Of a stretch of 64,000 bases of DNA, positions 53,177 to 62,296 are shown piece after piece. The stretch is taken from positions 1-64,000 of the forward strand of contig NZ_JAGE01000001.1 of NCBI RefSeq assembly GCF_000526495.1. The letters are read 5' to 3'. A program made the position numbers and the translations under genes. Source of the DNA: Ruminiclostridium josui JCM 17888 (GTDB lineage: Bacteria > Bacillota > Clostridia > Acetivibrionales > DSM-1351). Position 1 is the stretch's first letter; every line of letters starts with the position of its first letter. Under the pieces are notes generated by a model. That model was given only the letters and a program-made list of their open reading frames with translations, was not told where the DNA came from and searched no databases.

Positions 53177-54958
53177 TTAGTTATTTGTTATATTTATATG
53201 CAATTCTTCCAACTGCTTTTCATCAACAACGTCAGGTGCATTTGACATCAGTTCGGATGCATTCTGTACCTTTGGAAATGCAATTACATCTCTAATGCTG
53301 TTTCTCTTTGCCATTAGCATTATGAGTCTATCAAGACCAAAGGCCATTCCGCCGTGAGGAGGAGTTCCGTACTTGAATGCTTCAAGTAGGAATCCAAACT
53401 TTCTATTTGCATCTTCTTCAGTAAATCCGAGCATTTCAAACATCTTGGATTGTAATTCCTGTATATGAATTCTGATACTTCCTCCACCAAGCTCAACACC
53501 GTTTAAAACCATGTCATAAGCCTTTGCACGTACTTTTCCTGGGTCTGTATCCAAATATTCAAGGTCTTCATCCATAGGACTGGTAAAAGGATGGTGTTTT
53601 GCAACCCATCTCTGTTCTTCCTCGTCATACTCGAAGAGTGGGAATTCAGTAACCCACAGGAACTTGAATTCATCAAGATTTAAAATATCCAGTTTTCTTG
53701 CAATTTCTAATCTCAACTGACCCAGTGCGTCAAAAACTACATTGTTCTTATCAGCAACAAAACATATCAAGTCTCCAGCCTCAGCCTGAGCCCTTTCCAA
53801 AATAGCTTTCATTTCCTCTTCTGACATAAACTTGGCAAATGAAGATTTTATCTCATTTTCCTGATTAATGGAAATCCACGCCATTCCTTTTGCCTTGTAT
53901 GTCTTAACAACTTCCACCAACGCATCTATTTCTTTTCTACTGAATTTTGCGCAGCCCTTTGCATTTATTGCTCTTACACTACCACCCATGGCAATTGCAT
54001 CGGTAAACACTTTAAATCCGCAATTTGCTACCATGTCAGACATATTTATCAGTTCCATACCGAAGCGAATATCCGGCTTATCGGAACCGAATCTCTCCAT
54101 TGCTTCTGCGTAAGGCATTCTAATAAAAGGAGTTTCAATGTCTATATTTAAAGCTTCCTTAAAAGCTCTCTTTACAAATCCTTCATTAACCTCCAAAACA
54201 TCATCAACATTTACGAATGACATCTCAATATCAATCTGAGTGAATTCAGGCTGTCTGTCAGCTCTCAAATCTTCATCTCTAAAACATTTAGCAATCTGGA
54301 AATATCTGTCATATCCTGATACCATCAGTAACTGTTTGTATAACTGTGGAGACTGAGGTAATGCAAAGAACTTTCCGGGATGAACTCTGCTGGGAACAAG
54401 ATAATCCCTTGCACCCTCTGGTGTACTCTTTATCAATATCGGAGTTTCAATTTCAAGAAATCCGTTTTCATCGTAGTAGTCTCTTGCCACTTTTGCAACT
54501 CTGTGTCTAAGTATAAGATTTCTTTGCATATCAGGTCTTCTCAAATCCAAAAACCTATACTTAAGACGTGTTTGTTCGTTAACCTCAGAATCCTCCTCTA
54601 TATACATAGGCGGTGTTTCAGAAGTGCTGAGTATCCTTAATTCGCTGGCGATAATCTCAATTTCTCCTGTGGCCATTTTTTTGTTTACTGCTTCTGGAGA
54701 ACGAGCTGCAACAGTTCCCACAGCTGCTATTACGAACTCGCTTCTTATTGATTTAGCCTTGTCAAACATTTCTCCGTCTTTATCAGTGAAAACAATCTGT
54801 ACAATTCCTGTTCTGTCTCTTAAGTCAATAAAAACCAAGCTTCCTAAATTTCTTTGTTTTTGAACCCAGCCCATAACAGTTACTTTCTCACCTATATTTG
54901 AACTGCTTAGTTCTGTACATTTGTGGCTTCTTTTCAAGCCGTGTATTGATTCTCCCAT
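53177..54958 (-). CDS. aspS: Aspartyl-tRNA synthetase
   Basis: Class IIb synthetase, 593 aa, bacterial type. N-terminal anticodon-binding OB fold (about 10-110, with VTVMGWVQKQRNLGSLVFIDLRDR), catalytic domain with motif 2 FRDEDLRADRQPEFTQ, a GAD insertion (about 300-410) and motif 3 GGMAFGLDRLIMLM. ATG at 54958 after GGGAGGAAAT. It is 30 nt after hisS and shares its T-box-controlled mRNA. Presence of an AsnRS or GatCAB system, which determines its discrimination, cannot be judged from the window. Confidence 0.97.
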   Translation of the reverse strand: MGESIHGLKRSHKCTELSSSNIGEKVTVMGWVQKQRNLGSLVFIDLRDRTGIVQIVFTDKDGEMFDKAKSIRSEFVIAAVGTVAARSPEAVNKKMATGEIEIIASELRILSTSETPPMYIEEDSEVNEQTRLKYRFLDLRRPDMQRNLILRHRVAKVARDYYDENGFLEIETPILIKSTPEGARDYLVPSRVHPGKFFALPQSPQLYKQLLMVSGYDRYFQIAKCFRDEDLRADRQPEFTQIDIEMSFVNVDDVLEVNEGFVKRAFKEALNIDIETPFIRMPYAEAMERFGSDKPDIRFGMELINMSDMVANCGFKVFTDAIAMGGSVRAINAKGCAKFSRKEIDALVEVVKTYKAKGMAWISINQENEIKSSFAKFMSEEEMKAILERAQAEAGDLICFVADKNNVVFDALGQLRLEIARKLDILNLDEFKFLWVTEFPLFEYDEEEQRWVAKHHPFTSPMDEDLEYLDTDPGKVRAKAYDMVLNGVELGGGSIRIHIQELQSKMFEMLGFTEEDANRKFGFLLEAFKYGTPPHGGMAFGLDRLIMLMAKRNSIRDVIAFPKVQNASELMSNAPDVVDEKQLEELHINITNN

Positions 54959-54988
54959 TTGCTATTTCCTCCCACCAGATTTTTCTGA

Positions 54989-56317
54989 TTATATGTTATA
55001 CTGTGCCTTTAATTTTTCAATTATTTGCTCAACAGTCATATTAACCTGTTCACCTGTAGCCATGTCCTTTAACTTATATATACCCGATTTAACCTCATCC
55101 TCACCAACAACTATTACATAAGGTATACCCAGTTTATCGGCATATGAAAACTTTTTTCCTATTTTTCCTTCATTAAAGTATATTTCAGCAGACACGCCTT
55201 CATCCCTTATTTTTGTTGCTATTTCCAAAGCATTTTCCATTGTTCCATTCATTGGTATTACAAGTATCTTTGAAGGAGTGGCTCTTTTCATTTCTCCAAG
55301 GATTCCGGCTTCTCTCAGTTGATAAAACAGTCTTGAAAGGCCTATGGAAATACCTACACCCGGCAATTTCTTTGTTGTATACTTTTGAGCAAGATTATCA
55401 TACCTGCCGCCTGAACATACACTTCCAATAGACGGATACTGGTTAAGAACAGTTTCGTAAATCGTACCGGTATAATAATCCAATCCTCTTGCAATAGTAA
55501 GGTCTATAGTATAATTTTCAGCTGGAACCTTGAAGGAATCTATGTAGTTAACCACCAATTCCAGTTCATCTATACCTTCATTAAACATATCATTCTGAAT
55601 ATTCATTTCTTTAAGATATTTTATTATATCTCTGCAGCTGCCCTTAGTACCTACAAATTCCAATACTCTTTGAGAATTTTCCTTAGATAGTCCTATGGCT
55701 TCAAGCTCCTTTAGAACCGCTTCATTGCCTATTTTTTCAAGCTTGTCTATAGTTCGCAGAACTTCGGTTTTGTCTGATACCTGAAGTGCTTCAAAAAAAC
55801 CGTTAAGTATCTTTCTGTTATTTATCCTGATTGTAAAGTCATCAAATCCAAGGGCTTTAAAAGTTGAATAGATAACACTTAATATTTCAGCATCATTAAT
55901 TACGCTAAGACTTTCATTTCCAATAATATCTATATCACATTGATAAAACTCTCTGAATCTACCCTTTTGTGGTTTTTCACCTCTGAAGACCTTGCCGATA
56001 TGATACCTTTTAAATGGAAACGTCAAATCACCAAAGTGCTGTGACACGTATCTGGCAAGGGGAACCGTAAGGTCAAATCTCAAGGATAAATCATTATCTC
56101 CCTTATTAAACCTGTATACCTGCTTCTCTGTTTCACCACCACTTTTTGCCAGCAAAACTTCCGACTTCTCAATCATCGGTGTATCAAGAGGTATAAAACC
56201 GTACTTTTCATATGTTTTTTTAATTATTTCCAGCATATTGTTAAAAACAATCTGATCAGCCGGTAACAGTTCCATAAATCCCGGTAATATTGAAGGCGTA
56301 ATTACTTCTTTTGCCAT
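54989..56317 (-). CDS. hisS: Histidyl-tRNA synthetase
   Basis: Class IIa synthetase, 442 aa. Motif 2 FREFYQCDID, histidine-A motif LARGLDYYTGTIYE, motif 3 GVGISIGLSRL, and a C-terminal anticodon-binding domain. ATG at 56317 after GGAGTT. First gene of the hisS-aspS mRNA, preceded by a T-box leader of about 250 nt whose signals point to tRNA-Asp rather than tRNA-His. Confidence 0.97.
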   Translation of the reverse strand: MAKEVITPSILPGFMELLPADQIVFNNMLEIIKKTYEKYGFIPLDTPMIEKSEVLLAKSGGETEKQVYRFNKGDNDLSLRFDLTVPLARYVSQHFGDLTFPFKRYHIGKVFRGEKPQKGRFREFYQCDIDIIGNESLSVINDAEILSVIYSTFKALGFDDFTIRINNRKILNGFFEALQVSDKTEVLRTIDKLEKIGNEAVLKELEAIGLSKENSQRVLEFVGTKGSCRDIIKYLKEMNIQNDMFNEGIDELELVVNYIDSFKVPAENYTIDLTIARGLDYYTGTIYETVLNQYPSIGSVCSGGRYDNLAQKYTTKKLPGVGISIGLSRLFYQLREAGILGEMKRATPSKILVIPMNGTMENALEIATKIRDEGVSAEIYFNEGKIGKKFSYADKLGIPYVIVVGEDEVKSGIYKLKDMATGEQVNMTVEQIIEKLKAQYNI

Positions 56318-56425
56318 TTAAACAACTCCTATCATAAAAGTATAATACACTACCAATTATTAACACATTAATTAATAAATAAAAAGAAATATGAAATTTC
56401 TAATGAAAGCATACCCAAGAACAGT

Positions 56426-56665
56426 AAAAAACCTCCCGTATCCCAACAAGGGACGAGAGGAACTTCCCGTGGTGCCACCCTAATGATTCCAATACAGAAC
56501 CCACTTATATCCTTAACGCGGAAAACGGATGAGTCTTTCTCATCAGCCCTTAAGCTACGGCTCTAAAGGGTGTCTTTCAGTAGTCTTACTATAAGCTGCT
56601 CTCAGTCCATGACAGCTTTTCCCTTAATAGCAGTTTCTAATTACTCTTCCCTTTTAAGGCTACTT
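56426..56665 (-). promoter_or_regulatory. T-box leader of hisS-aspS
   Basis: On the minus strand: stem I closed by AGTAG/CTACT (56579-56583 with 56660-56664), T-box sequence AGGGTGGCACCACGGGAAG (56463-56481), then a terminator stem of CCTCTCGTCCC with GGGATACGGGAGG and TTTTTT (56426-56431). The specifier is read as GAC (56583-56585), an Asp codon. The UGGC in the T-box pairs with a CCA end whose discriminator base is G, as in tRNA-Asp; tRNA-His has C. Uncharged tRNA-Asp would prevent termination. Confidence 0.9.
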
Positions 56666-56683
56666 CCCTATTTGCATACATAT

Positions 56684-56712
56684 ATTTTAGAATTTACATC
56701 TAAGCTTGTCAA
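56684..56712 (-). promoter_or_regulatory. Sigma-A promoter of the hisS T-box mRNA
   Basis: Minus-strand TTGACA (56707-56712), 17-bp spacer, TAAAAT (56684-56689). The -35 overlaps the hemZ stop codon. Near consensus. Confidence 0.85.
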
Positions 56713-58202
56713 TATTTATTATTTCCTTCCATGAGAATATTGGCTTTCCGTTCCAGCATTTCATTGATTCTACCGATATATTCCTCAACACTCTTTACGT
56801 TAAATGACCTTTCCAGTCTGTTCATAGGGAAAATCACCTTTGTAACCGCCCCAGCTCCGCAAGCTAGAATTGTCTGACGTTCCTCCATAATTTGTATGTT
56901 GTATAAACATTCCATACCAGGCCGACTATATCCAACATTTTCTAAATTACCTAGAATATTTTTCTGTCTGTAAAGATAATATGGGCTTAAACCCATTTCT
57001 TTTGCACATGTACGTGCCATATCAACCATTACGGCAGAATCAACATATTGAGCTTCCAGATTGTATTTTTCCATTTCCTTTGTAAGCTGTGAAGCTCTTT
57101 TTATAGCCATTGTGTGAACTGTTAAACTGTCCGGGTTTAATTCTTTTATTTTTCTTAAAGTTTCATTAAACATTTGGACATCTTCGCCTGGGAGTCCACA
57201 TATTAAATCCATATTTATATTGTCAAAACCCATATCCCTAGCGGCATAAAAAGCCATCCCCACATCTTCCGGTTTGTGCAGTCTCCCTATTCTGGCAAGG
57301 GTTTTTTCATTCATTGTCTGAGGATTTATGCTTATTCTGGATACCCTACTATTTTTAATAACCTTTAGCTTATCAACAGTTATGGTATCTGGACGGCCAG
57401 CCTCAAGGGTATATTCTTTAAGGTATGTCATATCAATACAGTCCTCTATACCTCTTAGGAGACGGCTCAACTGCTGCTCATTTAGGGAAGTTGGTGTACC
57501 GCCCCCAATATATATACTCTCAGCAATTAGTCCTTTATCTTTCATAAGCATGGCCGTATGCTTTATTTCCTTCAAAAGTGTATCCACATAAACATCTACC
57601 ATTTTTTTATATTGCCCTATGGTACTTGAACTAAAAGAGCAATACAAGCAACGGGTAGGACAGAATGGAATACCAATGTACAGTGATATGCTGTTTTCCT
57701 TTGACTCTGAAAACAATTTCCTTTGATTGACTGCCACCTCATATAGAAGCCTTGATTTATTCTTCGTAACAAAATAATCCTTCTGTAAAACAGTTAGAAT
57801 ATCACTCTTTGTCATTTTCTCATCAATCAACTCGTTTACCAGCTTAACAGGCCTTATACCTGTCAAAATACCCCAAGGAATTACCTTGTTAGTATATTTT
57901 GCAAGCAGCAAAAACGTCTTCCTCTTTAGTATTCTCTTAAACTCTTTTACTTTAAGTTTGTCAGAAGAGCCAATTATCCCTGTACATGGGAGGCTTATAA
58001 GCTCACTAAAATCCTTAGCCTTCAGGCTTATATTAAAACAGTCCTTTCCATCCTCATAGGACAGAAAACAGAAAAGAAATGCCCCGGAACACTCATCCCA
58101 AGGCTCATCGGATTTTACTATTTCATTTTGAGTAAAGAATAATTTTATAACATCTTCCAATTCATAATCAAAGTATTTTGTCTCGTTATTATAAATTAAC
58201 AT
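56709..58202 (-). CDS. hemZ: Coproporphyrinogen dehydrogenase-like radical SAM protein HemZ
   Basis: 497 aa. The radical SAM cluster motif CPTRCLYC has Cys181, Cys185 and Cys188, followed by YIGGGTPTSLNEQQLS and the HemN-type NPQTMNEKTLARIGRLH. HemZ-type proteins have an N-terminal domain (about 1-170) lacking in HemN. Proposed to convert coproporphyrinogen III in anaerobes, though some HemN-like proteins have other roles (for example heme insertion). RBS GAGG, then 7 nt. 15 nt after the MBL gene in the relA-dtd group. Confidence 0.9.
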   Translation of the reverse strand: MLIYNNETKYFDYELEDVIKLFFTQNEIVKSDEPWDECSGAFLFCFLSYEDGKDCFNISLKAKDFSELISLPCTGIIGSSDKLKVKEFKRILKRKTFLLLAKYTNKVIPWGILTGIRPVKLVNELIDEKMTKSDILTVLQKDYFVTKNKSRLLYEVAVNQRKLFSESKENSISLYIGIPFCPTRCLYCSFSSSTIGQYKKMVDVYVDTLLKEIKHTAMLMKDKGLIAESIYIGGGTPTSLNEQQLSRLLRGIEDCIDMTYLKEYTLEAGRPDTITVDKLKVIKNSRVSRISINPQTMNEKTLARIGRLHKPEDVGMAFYAARDMGFDNINMDLICGLPGEDVQMFNETLRKIKELNPDSLTVHTMAIKRASQLTKEMEKYNLEAQYVDSAVMVDMARTCAKEMGLSPYYLYRQKNILGNLENVGYSRPGMECLYNIQIMEERQTILACGAGAVTKVIFPMNRLERSFNVKSVEEYIGRINEMLERKANILMEGNNKY

Positions 58203-58217
58203 TTTATCCTCTTTGTT

Positions 58218-58844
58218 TTACCATTGAATTGCATTTTTTATAGGATTGCCTCTTATTTCATCTATAATCGTTGTACTTCCACCATGACCGGGGTAAACTA
58301 TTGTTTCACCGGGCAGTACAAAAAGTTTCTCGACGATTGAATTATATATATCAGAAAAATTACCATTTGGTAAATCAACTCTTCCATATCCAAACTTAAA
58401 CAATGTATCTCCTGAGAAAAGAAGGTTTTCAATCTGAATACAGATAGAGCCTGGTGTATGTCCCGGAGTAAGAATTACCTTAAACTTCAGTTCTCCCAAG
58501 TTCACACTGTTTCCATCTCTAAGAACTTCATACTTGCTTTCAAAGGTTTTCGCTTTTCCTGTAAATGCAGAAATGTTGAATCTTGCATTCGTCATTGCCT
58601 GCTCTTCATCAACATGGATATAAACCATAGCATTTGTTTTCTGTACTATATCATCAACATGTAATATATGGTCAATATGCCCATGGGTAAGAATTATTTT
58701 TTTTATTTTTGTATTATATTCTTTTTGTGCAGCAATTACCTTTTCAGGGGGAACTCCTGCATCTATCAGAATAGCTTCATTTTCATTTCCAACCATATAG
58801 GAAACAGAGTCAAATAACCCTCCGTATATTGGTTTTACAAACAT
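58218..58844 (-). CDS. Metallo-beta-lactamase fold hydrolase (glyoxalase II-like)
   Basis: 208 aa. The THGHIDH metal motif, TPGHTPGS, SGDTLFKFGYGRVD and YPGHGG are those of YcbL/hydroxyacylglutathione hydrolase-type enzymes. Expected role: thioester hydrolysis in glutathione-like or other thiol systems; the natural substrate is not known. RBS GGAGGT. In a tight run after dtd (19 nt) and before hemZ. Confidence 0.88.
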   Translation of the reverse strand: MFVKPIYGGLFDSVSYMVGNENEAILIDAGVPPEKVIAAQKEYNTKIKKIILTHGHIDHILHVDDIVQKTNAMVYIHVDEEQAMTNARFNISAFTGKAKTFESKYEVLRDGNSVNLGELKFKVILTPGHTPGSICIQIENLLFSGDTLFKFGYGRVDLPNGNFSDIYNSIVEKLFVLPGETIVYPGHGGSTTIIDEIRGNPIKNAIQW

Positions 58845-58863
58845 TATGCCAAACCTCCATCAT

Positions 58864-59313
58864 CTAAAATTCCTTTTTACTGTCCAATAAAAGTGTAACT
58901 GGACCGTCATTACTTATATCTACAAGCATATCTGCCTGAAAAATTCCTGTTTCGGTAAGTACGCCGGCTTCTCTACATCTATTTACAAAACGTTCATACA
59001 GTTCTCTCGCAATCTCTGGTTTGGCTGCTTTATCAAAACCGGGCCTTCTGCCTTTTCTGCAATCTCCGAAAAGTGTAAACTGTGATACAACCAGCAACTG
59101 ACCTCCAATATCTACCAAAGACTTATTCATCTTGCCGTCATCATCCTCAAAAATACGCAAATTCAGTATTTTATCTGATAGATATTCTATATCACTGTCG
59201 TCATCTTCCTTACCAACTCCAAGGAGCACCAAAAGTCCCTGTCCAATGCTTCCTACAATATTCTCATTTACAGTAACCGTTGATTTTTTTACTCTTTGAA
59301 CAACTGCTCTCAT
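58864..59313 (-). CDS. dtd: D-aminoacyl-tRNA deacylase
   Basis: 149 aa. Removes D-amino acids from mischarged tRNA. Thr80 in [17 protein letters not shown] and Gly-Pro in NDGPVT (138-139) are the conserved active-site pieces. RBS GGGGG. It lies 18 nt after relA, the normal clostridial order. Confidence 0.96.
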   Translation of the reverse strand: MRAVVQRVKKSTVTVNENIVGSIGQGLLVLLGVGKEDDDSDIEYLSDKILNLRIFEDDDGKMNKSLVDIGGQLLVVSQFTLFGDCRKGRRPGFDKAAKPEIARELYERFVNRCREAGVLTETGIFQADMLVDISNDGPVTLLLDSKKEF

Positions 59314-59331
59314 TTAAATGTAAACCCCCGA

Positions 59332-61512
59332 TTATTGTTTATTTCTAGTTACGTCAAATACGCTGTCTATTTTTCTCAGTCTTTTAATTATTTTTTCAAG
59401 CTGCTCGGTATTTGTTATCTCAAGGGTAAGTGTTATAACCGTAATCTGTTCCTTGGTAGTCCTTGCGTTAACTGCCTTTATAGGTATTTTTACTTCTGTG
59501 ATACAGTTGGTTACATCCAACAGAAGAGAAGTCCTGTCATTAGCCATAAGTGTAATGTCTGCCTTATAGGCAACATCATTGGTAGTACGCCACTTAACGT
59601 CTATAAGCCTTTCTTCTTCCTCTCTATCAGCAGAAATATTTATACAGTCGCTTCTGTGGACTGAAACACCTCTTCCTCTTGTTATATAACCTATTATCTC
59701 ATCACCAGGAACCGGATTGCAGCATCTAGATAAACGTACAAGACAATTGTCTATTCCCTTTACTACTACACCACTTTCAAGTGTATGCCTTTTCTTTCTG
59801 TCATTTTTGGTCTGGGCTATTGTTTCCAGCATTTCTTCCAATTCTTCCGGCTTAAGTGTCTTTTTGAATTCTTCCTTGAGCCTAGTTATAACCTTATTTG
59901 CCGTAATTGCCCCATACCCTACTCCGGCATATAAATCCTCTTGGGATGCAAAATTGTATTTTTTTAATACAATTTCAACCCACTCATTTCTAAATAACTG
60001 TGAATAGGTCAATCCCTGCTTTTTAAGCTCACGCTCAAGCATTTCCTTGCCCCTGATAATATTTTCTTCACGCTTTTCCTTTTTAAACCACTGATTAATC
60101 TTACTTTTTGCCTGACTGCTCTTAACAATTTTAAGCCAGTCCCTGCTGGGACCATGAATTGTTGATGACGTAAGAATGTCTATTATATCGCCGTTTTTTA
60201 GCTTGTAATCTATAGGCTCCATTTTTCCATTTATTCTGGCACCTATCATTTTATTACCAATAGCACTGTGTATTGCATAGGCAAAGTCTACAGGCGTGGA
60301 GCCCACTGGAAGATTTATTACATCACCTTTTGGGGTAAATACAAATACCTCGTCGGTAAACAAATCAATTTTAAGGGTCTCCATAAATTCGCTTTCGTCT
60401 CTGGTATCCTTTTGCCATTCCAAAAGCTGCCTGAGCCATGCAAACTTATTGTCTGAATCCTTTGCGCTGTTAATTCCTTCCTTATATTTCCAGTGCGCTG
60501 CAATACCAACCTCGGCAACCCTATGCATATCCCATGTTCTTATCTGTACTTCAAAAGGTTGTCCTTCAGGCCCAATCAATGTGGTATGTAAAGATTGGTA
60601 CATGTTTGGTTTGGGCATGGCAATGTAATCCTTGAATCTGCCTGGCATTGGTTTATATAGCTCATGCACAAGTCCAAGAACAGCATAGCAATCTTTTACA
60701 GAATTTACAATTATTCTAAACGCAAACAAGTCGTATATTTGCTCGAGTGTCTTGTTCTGCTTTACCATCTTCCTGTAAATACTGTAGAAGTGCTTTGGCC
60801 TTCCGTCTATCTGTGCGTTTTCTATCCCAAGTTCATTTGTTTTTTCACGTAGAGTATCAATAATTGTTGCTATATATGCTTCTCTTTGTTTTCGCTTGGT
60901 GTTAATTTTTTCAACAAGATCGTAATAGCCCTTTGGATCAAGATATCTGAGACAAATATCTTCAAGCTCCCACTTAATCTTGGATATACCAAGCCTATGG
61001 GCAAGTGGAGCATATATCTCTAGGGTTTCTCTGGCTTTTTCAAGTTGTTTGTCCTGGGTCATATACTTAAGGGTTCTCATATTATGAAGCCTGTCTGCAA
61101 GTTTAATCATGATAACCCTTATGTCCTTAGCCATAGCTAAAAACATTTTACGCAGATTTTCAACCTGCTGCTCTTCTTTTGTAGTGAACGGTATCTTTCC
61201 CAATTTGGTTACACCGTCCACTAGTTCTGATACTTCTTGTCCAAACTGAGATTTCAGTTGATCATAAGTACATGTTGTATCTTCAATGGTATCGTGTAAA
61301 AGGGCAGCTACAAGAGCCGTACAATCCAGCTCCATCTCGGCAAGTATTATCGCAACCTCAACCGGATGAATAATGTATGGCTCTCCTGATATTCTCTGTT
61401 GACCCATGTGCGCAGCTTTTGAAACAGAATATGCTTTTTTAAGCATTTCCAAATTACAGTCAGGGTCATATTTATTTACTTTCTCAACAAGTACTGAAAA
61501 GCTGTCTATCAA
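59332..61512 (-). CDS. relA: Bifunctional (p)ppGpp synthetase/hydrolase RelA/SpoT
   Basis: Stringent-response enzyme, 726 aa with start at TTG 61512, which has GGAGGG 8 nt upstream; a TTG seven codons earlier has no such site. HD hydrolase domain (about 25-180) with His73-Asp74 in HDTIEDTT; synthetase domain with GRPKHFYSIYRKM and PMPGRFKDYI; TGS (VFVFTPKGDVINLPVG), helical and ACT domains follow. Both halves appear intact. apt lies 31 nt upstream, dtd follows. Confidence 0.97.
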   Translation of the reverse strand: MIDSFSVLVEKVNKYDPDCNLEMLKKAYSVSKAAHMGQQRISGEPYIIHPVEVAIILAEMELDCTALVAALLHDTIEDTTCTYDQLKSQFGQEVSELVDGVTKLGKIPFTTKEEQQVENLRKMFLAMAKDIRVIMIKLADRLHNMRTLKYMTQDKQLEKARETLEIYAPLAHRLGISKIKWELEDICLRYLDPKGYYDLVEKINTKRKQREAYIATIIDTLREKTNELGIENAQIDGRPKHFYSIYRKMVKQNKTLEQIYDLFAFRIIVNSVKDCYAVLGLVHELYKPMPGRFKDYIAMPKPNMYQSLHTTLIGPEGQPFEVQIRTWDMHRVAEVGIAAHWKYKEGINSAKDSDNKFAWLRQLLEWQKDTRDESEFMETLKIDLFTDEVFVFTPKGDVINLPVGSTPVDFAYAIHSAIGNKMIGARINGKMEPIDYKLKNGDIIDILTSSTIHGPSRDWLKIVKSSQAKSKINQWFKKEKREENIIRGKEMLERELKKQGLTYSQLFRNEWVEIVLKKYNFASQEDLYAGVGYGAITANKVITRLKEEFKKTLKPEELEEMLETIAQTKNDRKKRHTLESGVVVKGIDNCLVRLSRCCNPVPGDEIIGYITRGRGVSVHRSDCINISADREEEERLIDVKWRTTNDVAYKADITLMANDRTSLLLDVTNCITEVKIPIKAVNARTTKEQITVITLTLEITNTEQLEKIIKRLRKIDSVFDVTRNKQ

Positions 61513-61564
61513 TGTGTCCCTCCACCTGTCCAAATGACTACCAATAAATTCATTATTAATCTTG

Positions 61565-62080
61565 TTAGAATTTTACTATGGAATCAACTTTATAGCCTTT
61601 GAGCTTATCTCTACCATTTAGTGATAGAAGCTCAATAAAGTATACTATACCTGCAACCTCTCCTCCCAGCTTCTCTATAAGTCTAATGTTAGCTTGAGTA
61701 GTTCCGCCAGTTGCAAGAAGATCATCAACTATTAACACTCTCTGTCCTGGCTTGATTGCATCTGAGTGCATCTCGAGGACATCTTTTCCGTATTCCAAAT
61801 CATATTCTTCACGTACAGTTTTATATGGGAGTTTTCCTTTCTTTCTTACAGGAACAAAGCCTTTATTCATGTGGTAAGCTAGGGGGGCTCCAAAAATAAA
61901 TCCTCTTGACTCTGAACCTACAATAATATCAAAATCTCCCATATTTTCCGAAAGTGCCTTTAATGAATCCATACATGCTCTGAATGTCTCCGCATCCTGA
62001 AGTACTGTAGTAATATCGATAAAATCGATTCCTTCTTTAGGAAAATCCATAACATGTCTGAGTTTATCTTTAAAATTCAT
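61565..62080 (-). CDS. apt: Adenine phosphoribosyltransferase
   Basis: Converts adenine and PRPP to AMP. 171 aa. PRPP-binding motif VLIVDDLLATGGTTQA, N-terminal FPKEGIDFIDITTVL, and GSESRGFIFGAPLAY. RBS GAGAGGAG. First gene of the apt-relA-dtd-MBL-hemZ run, with its own promoter at 62125-62153; linking purine salvage and (p)ppGpp metabolism is common in Firmicutes. Confidence 0.97.
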   Translation of the reverse strand: MNFKDKLRHVMDFPKEGIDFIDITTVLQDAETFRACMDSLKALSENMGDFDIIVGSESRGFIFGAPLAYHMNKGFVPVRKKGKLPYKTVREEYDLEYGKDVLEMHSDAIKPGQRVLIVDDLLATGGTTQANIRLIEKLGGEVAGIVYFIELLSLNGRDKLKGYKVDSIVKF

Positions 62081-62124
62081 AGTAAACTCCTCTCATAAAT
62101 AAATATTATATCACACATAAATAT

Positions 62125-62153
62125 ATTATAAATAAATAAATTCTTAGTTACAA
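62125..62153 (-). promoter_or_regulatory. Promoter of apt-relA
   Basis: Minus-strand TTGTAA (62148-62153), 17-bp spacer, TATAAT (62125-62130). A second TATAAT (62105-62110) lies 20 bp closer to apt without a good -35. Confidence 0.7.
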
Positions 62154-62296
62154 GGATGTATAATTTAATTTGGAAAATTTTTCTAGTTATGCAATAAATA
62201 TGTTACAATTAGTAAAAAAATAGTGCGGAAAGTGCATCCATTAATCTATAGTGTATACTTAAGTTCACACAAGAATACACAATCTTCTACACTTCT

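Noticed and set aside
62240-62296. Repeated ACAC words before the MFS gene's end (TTCACACAAG, AATACACAAT, CTACACTT)
   Set aside because: Short, irregular and with no constant spacing; not a CRISPR or iteron array.
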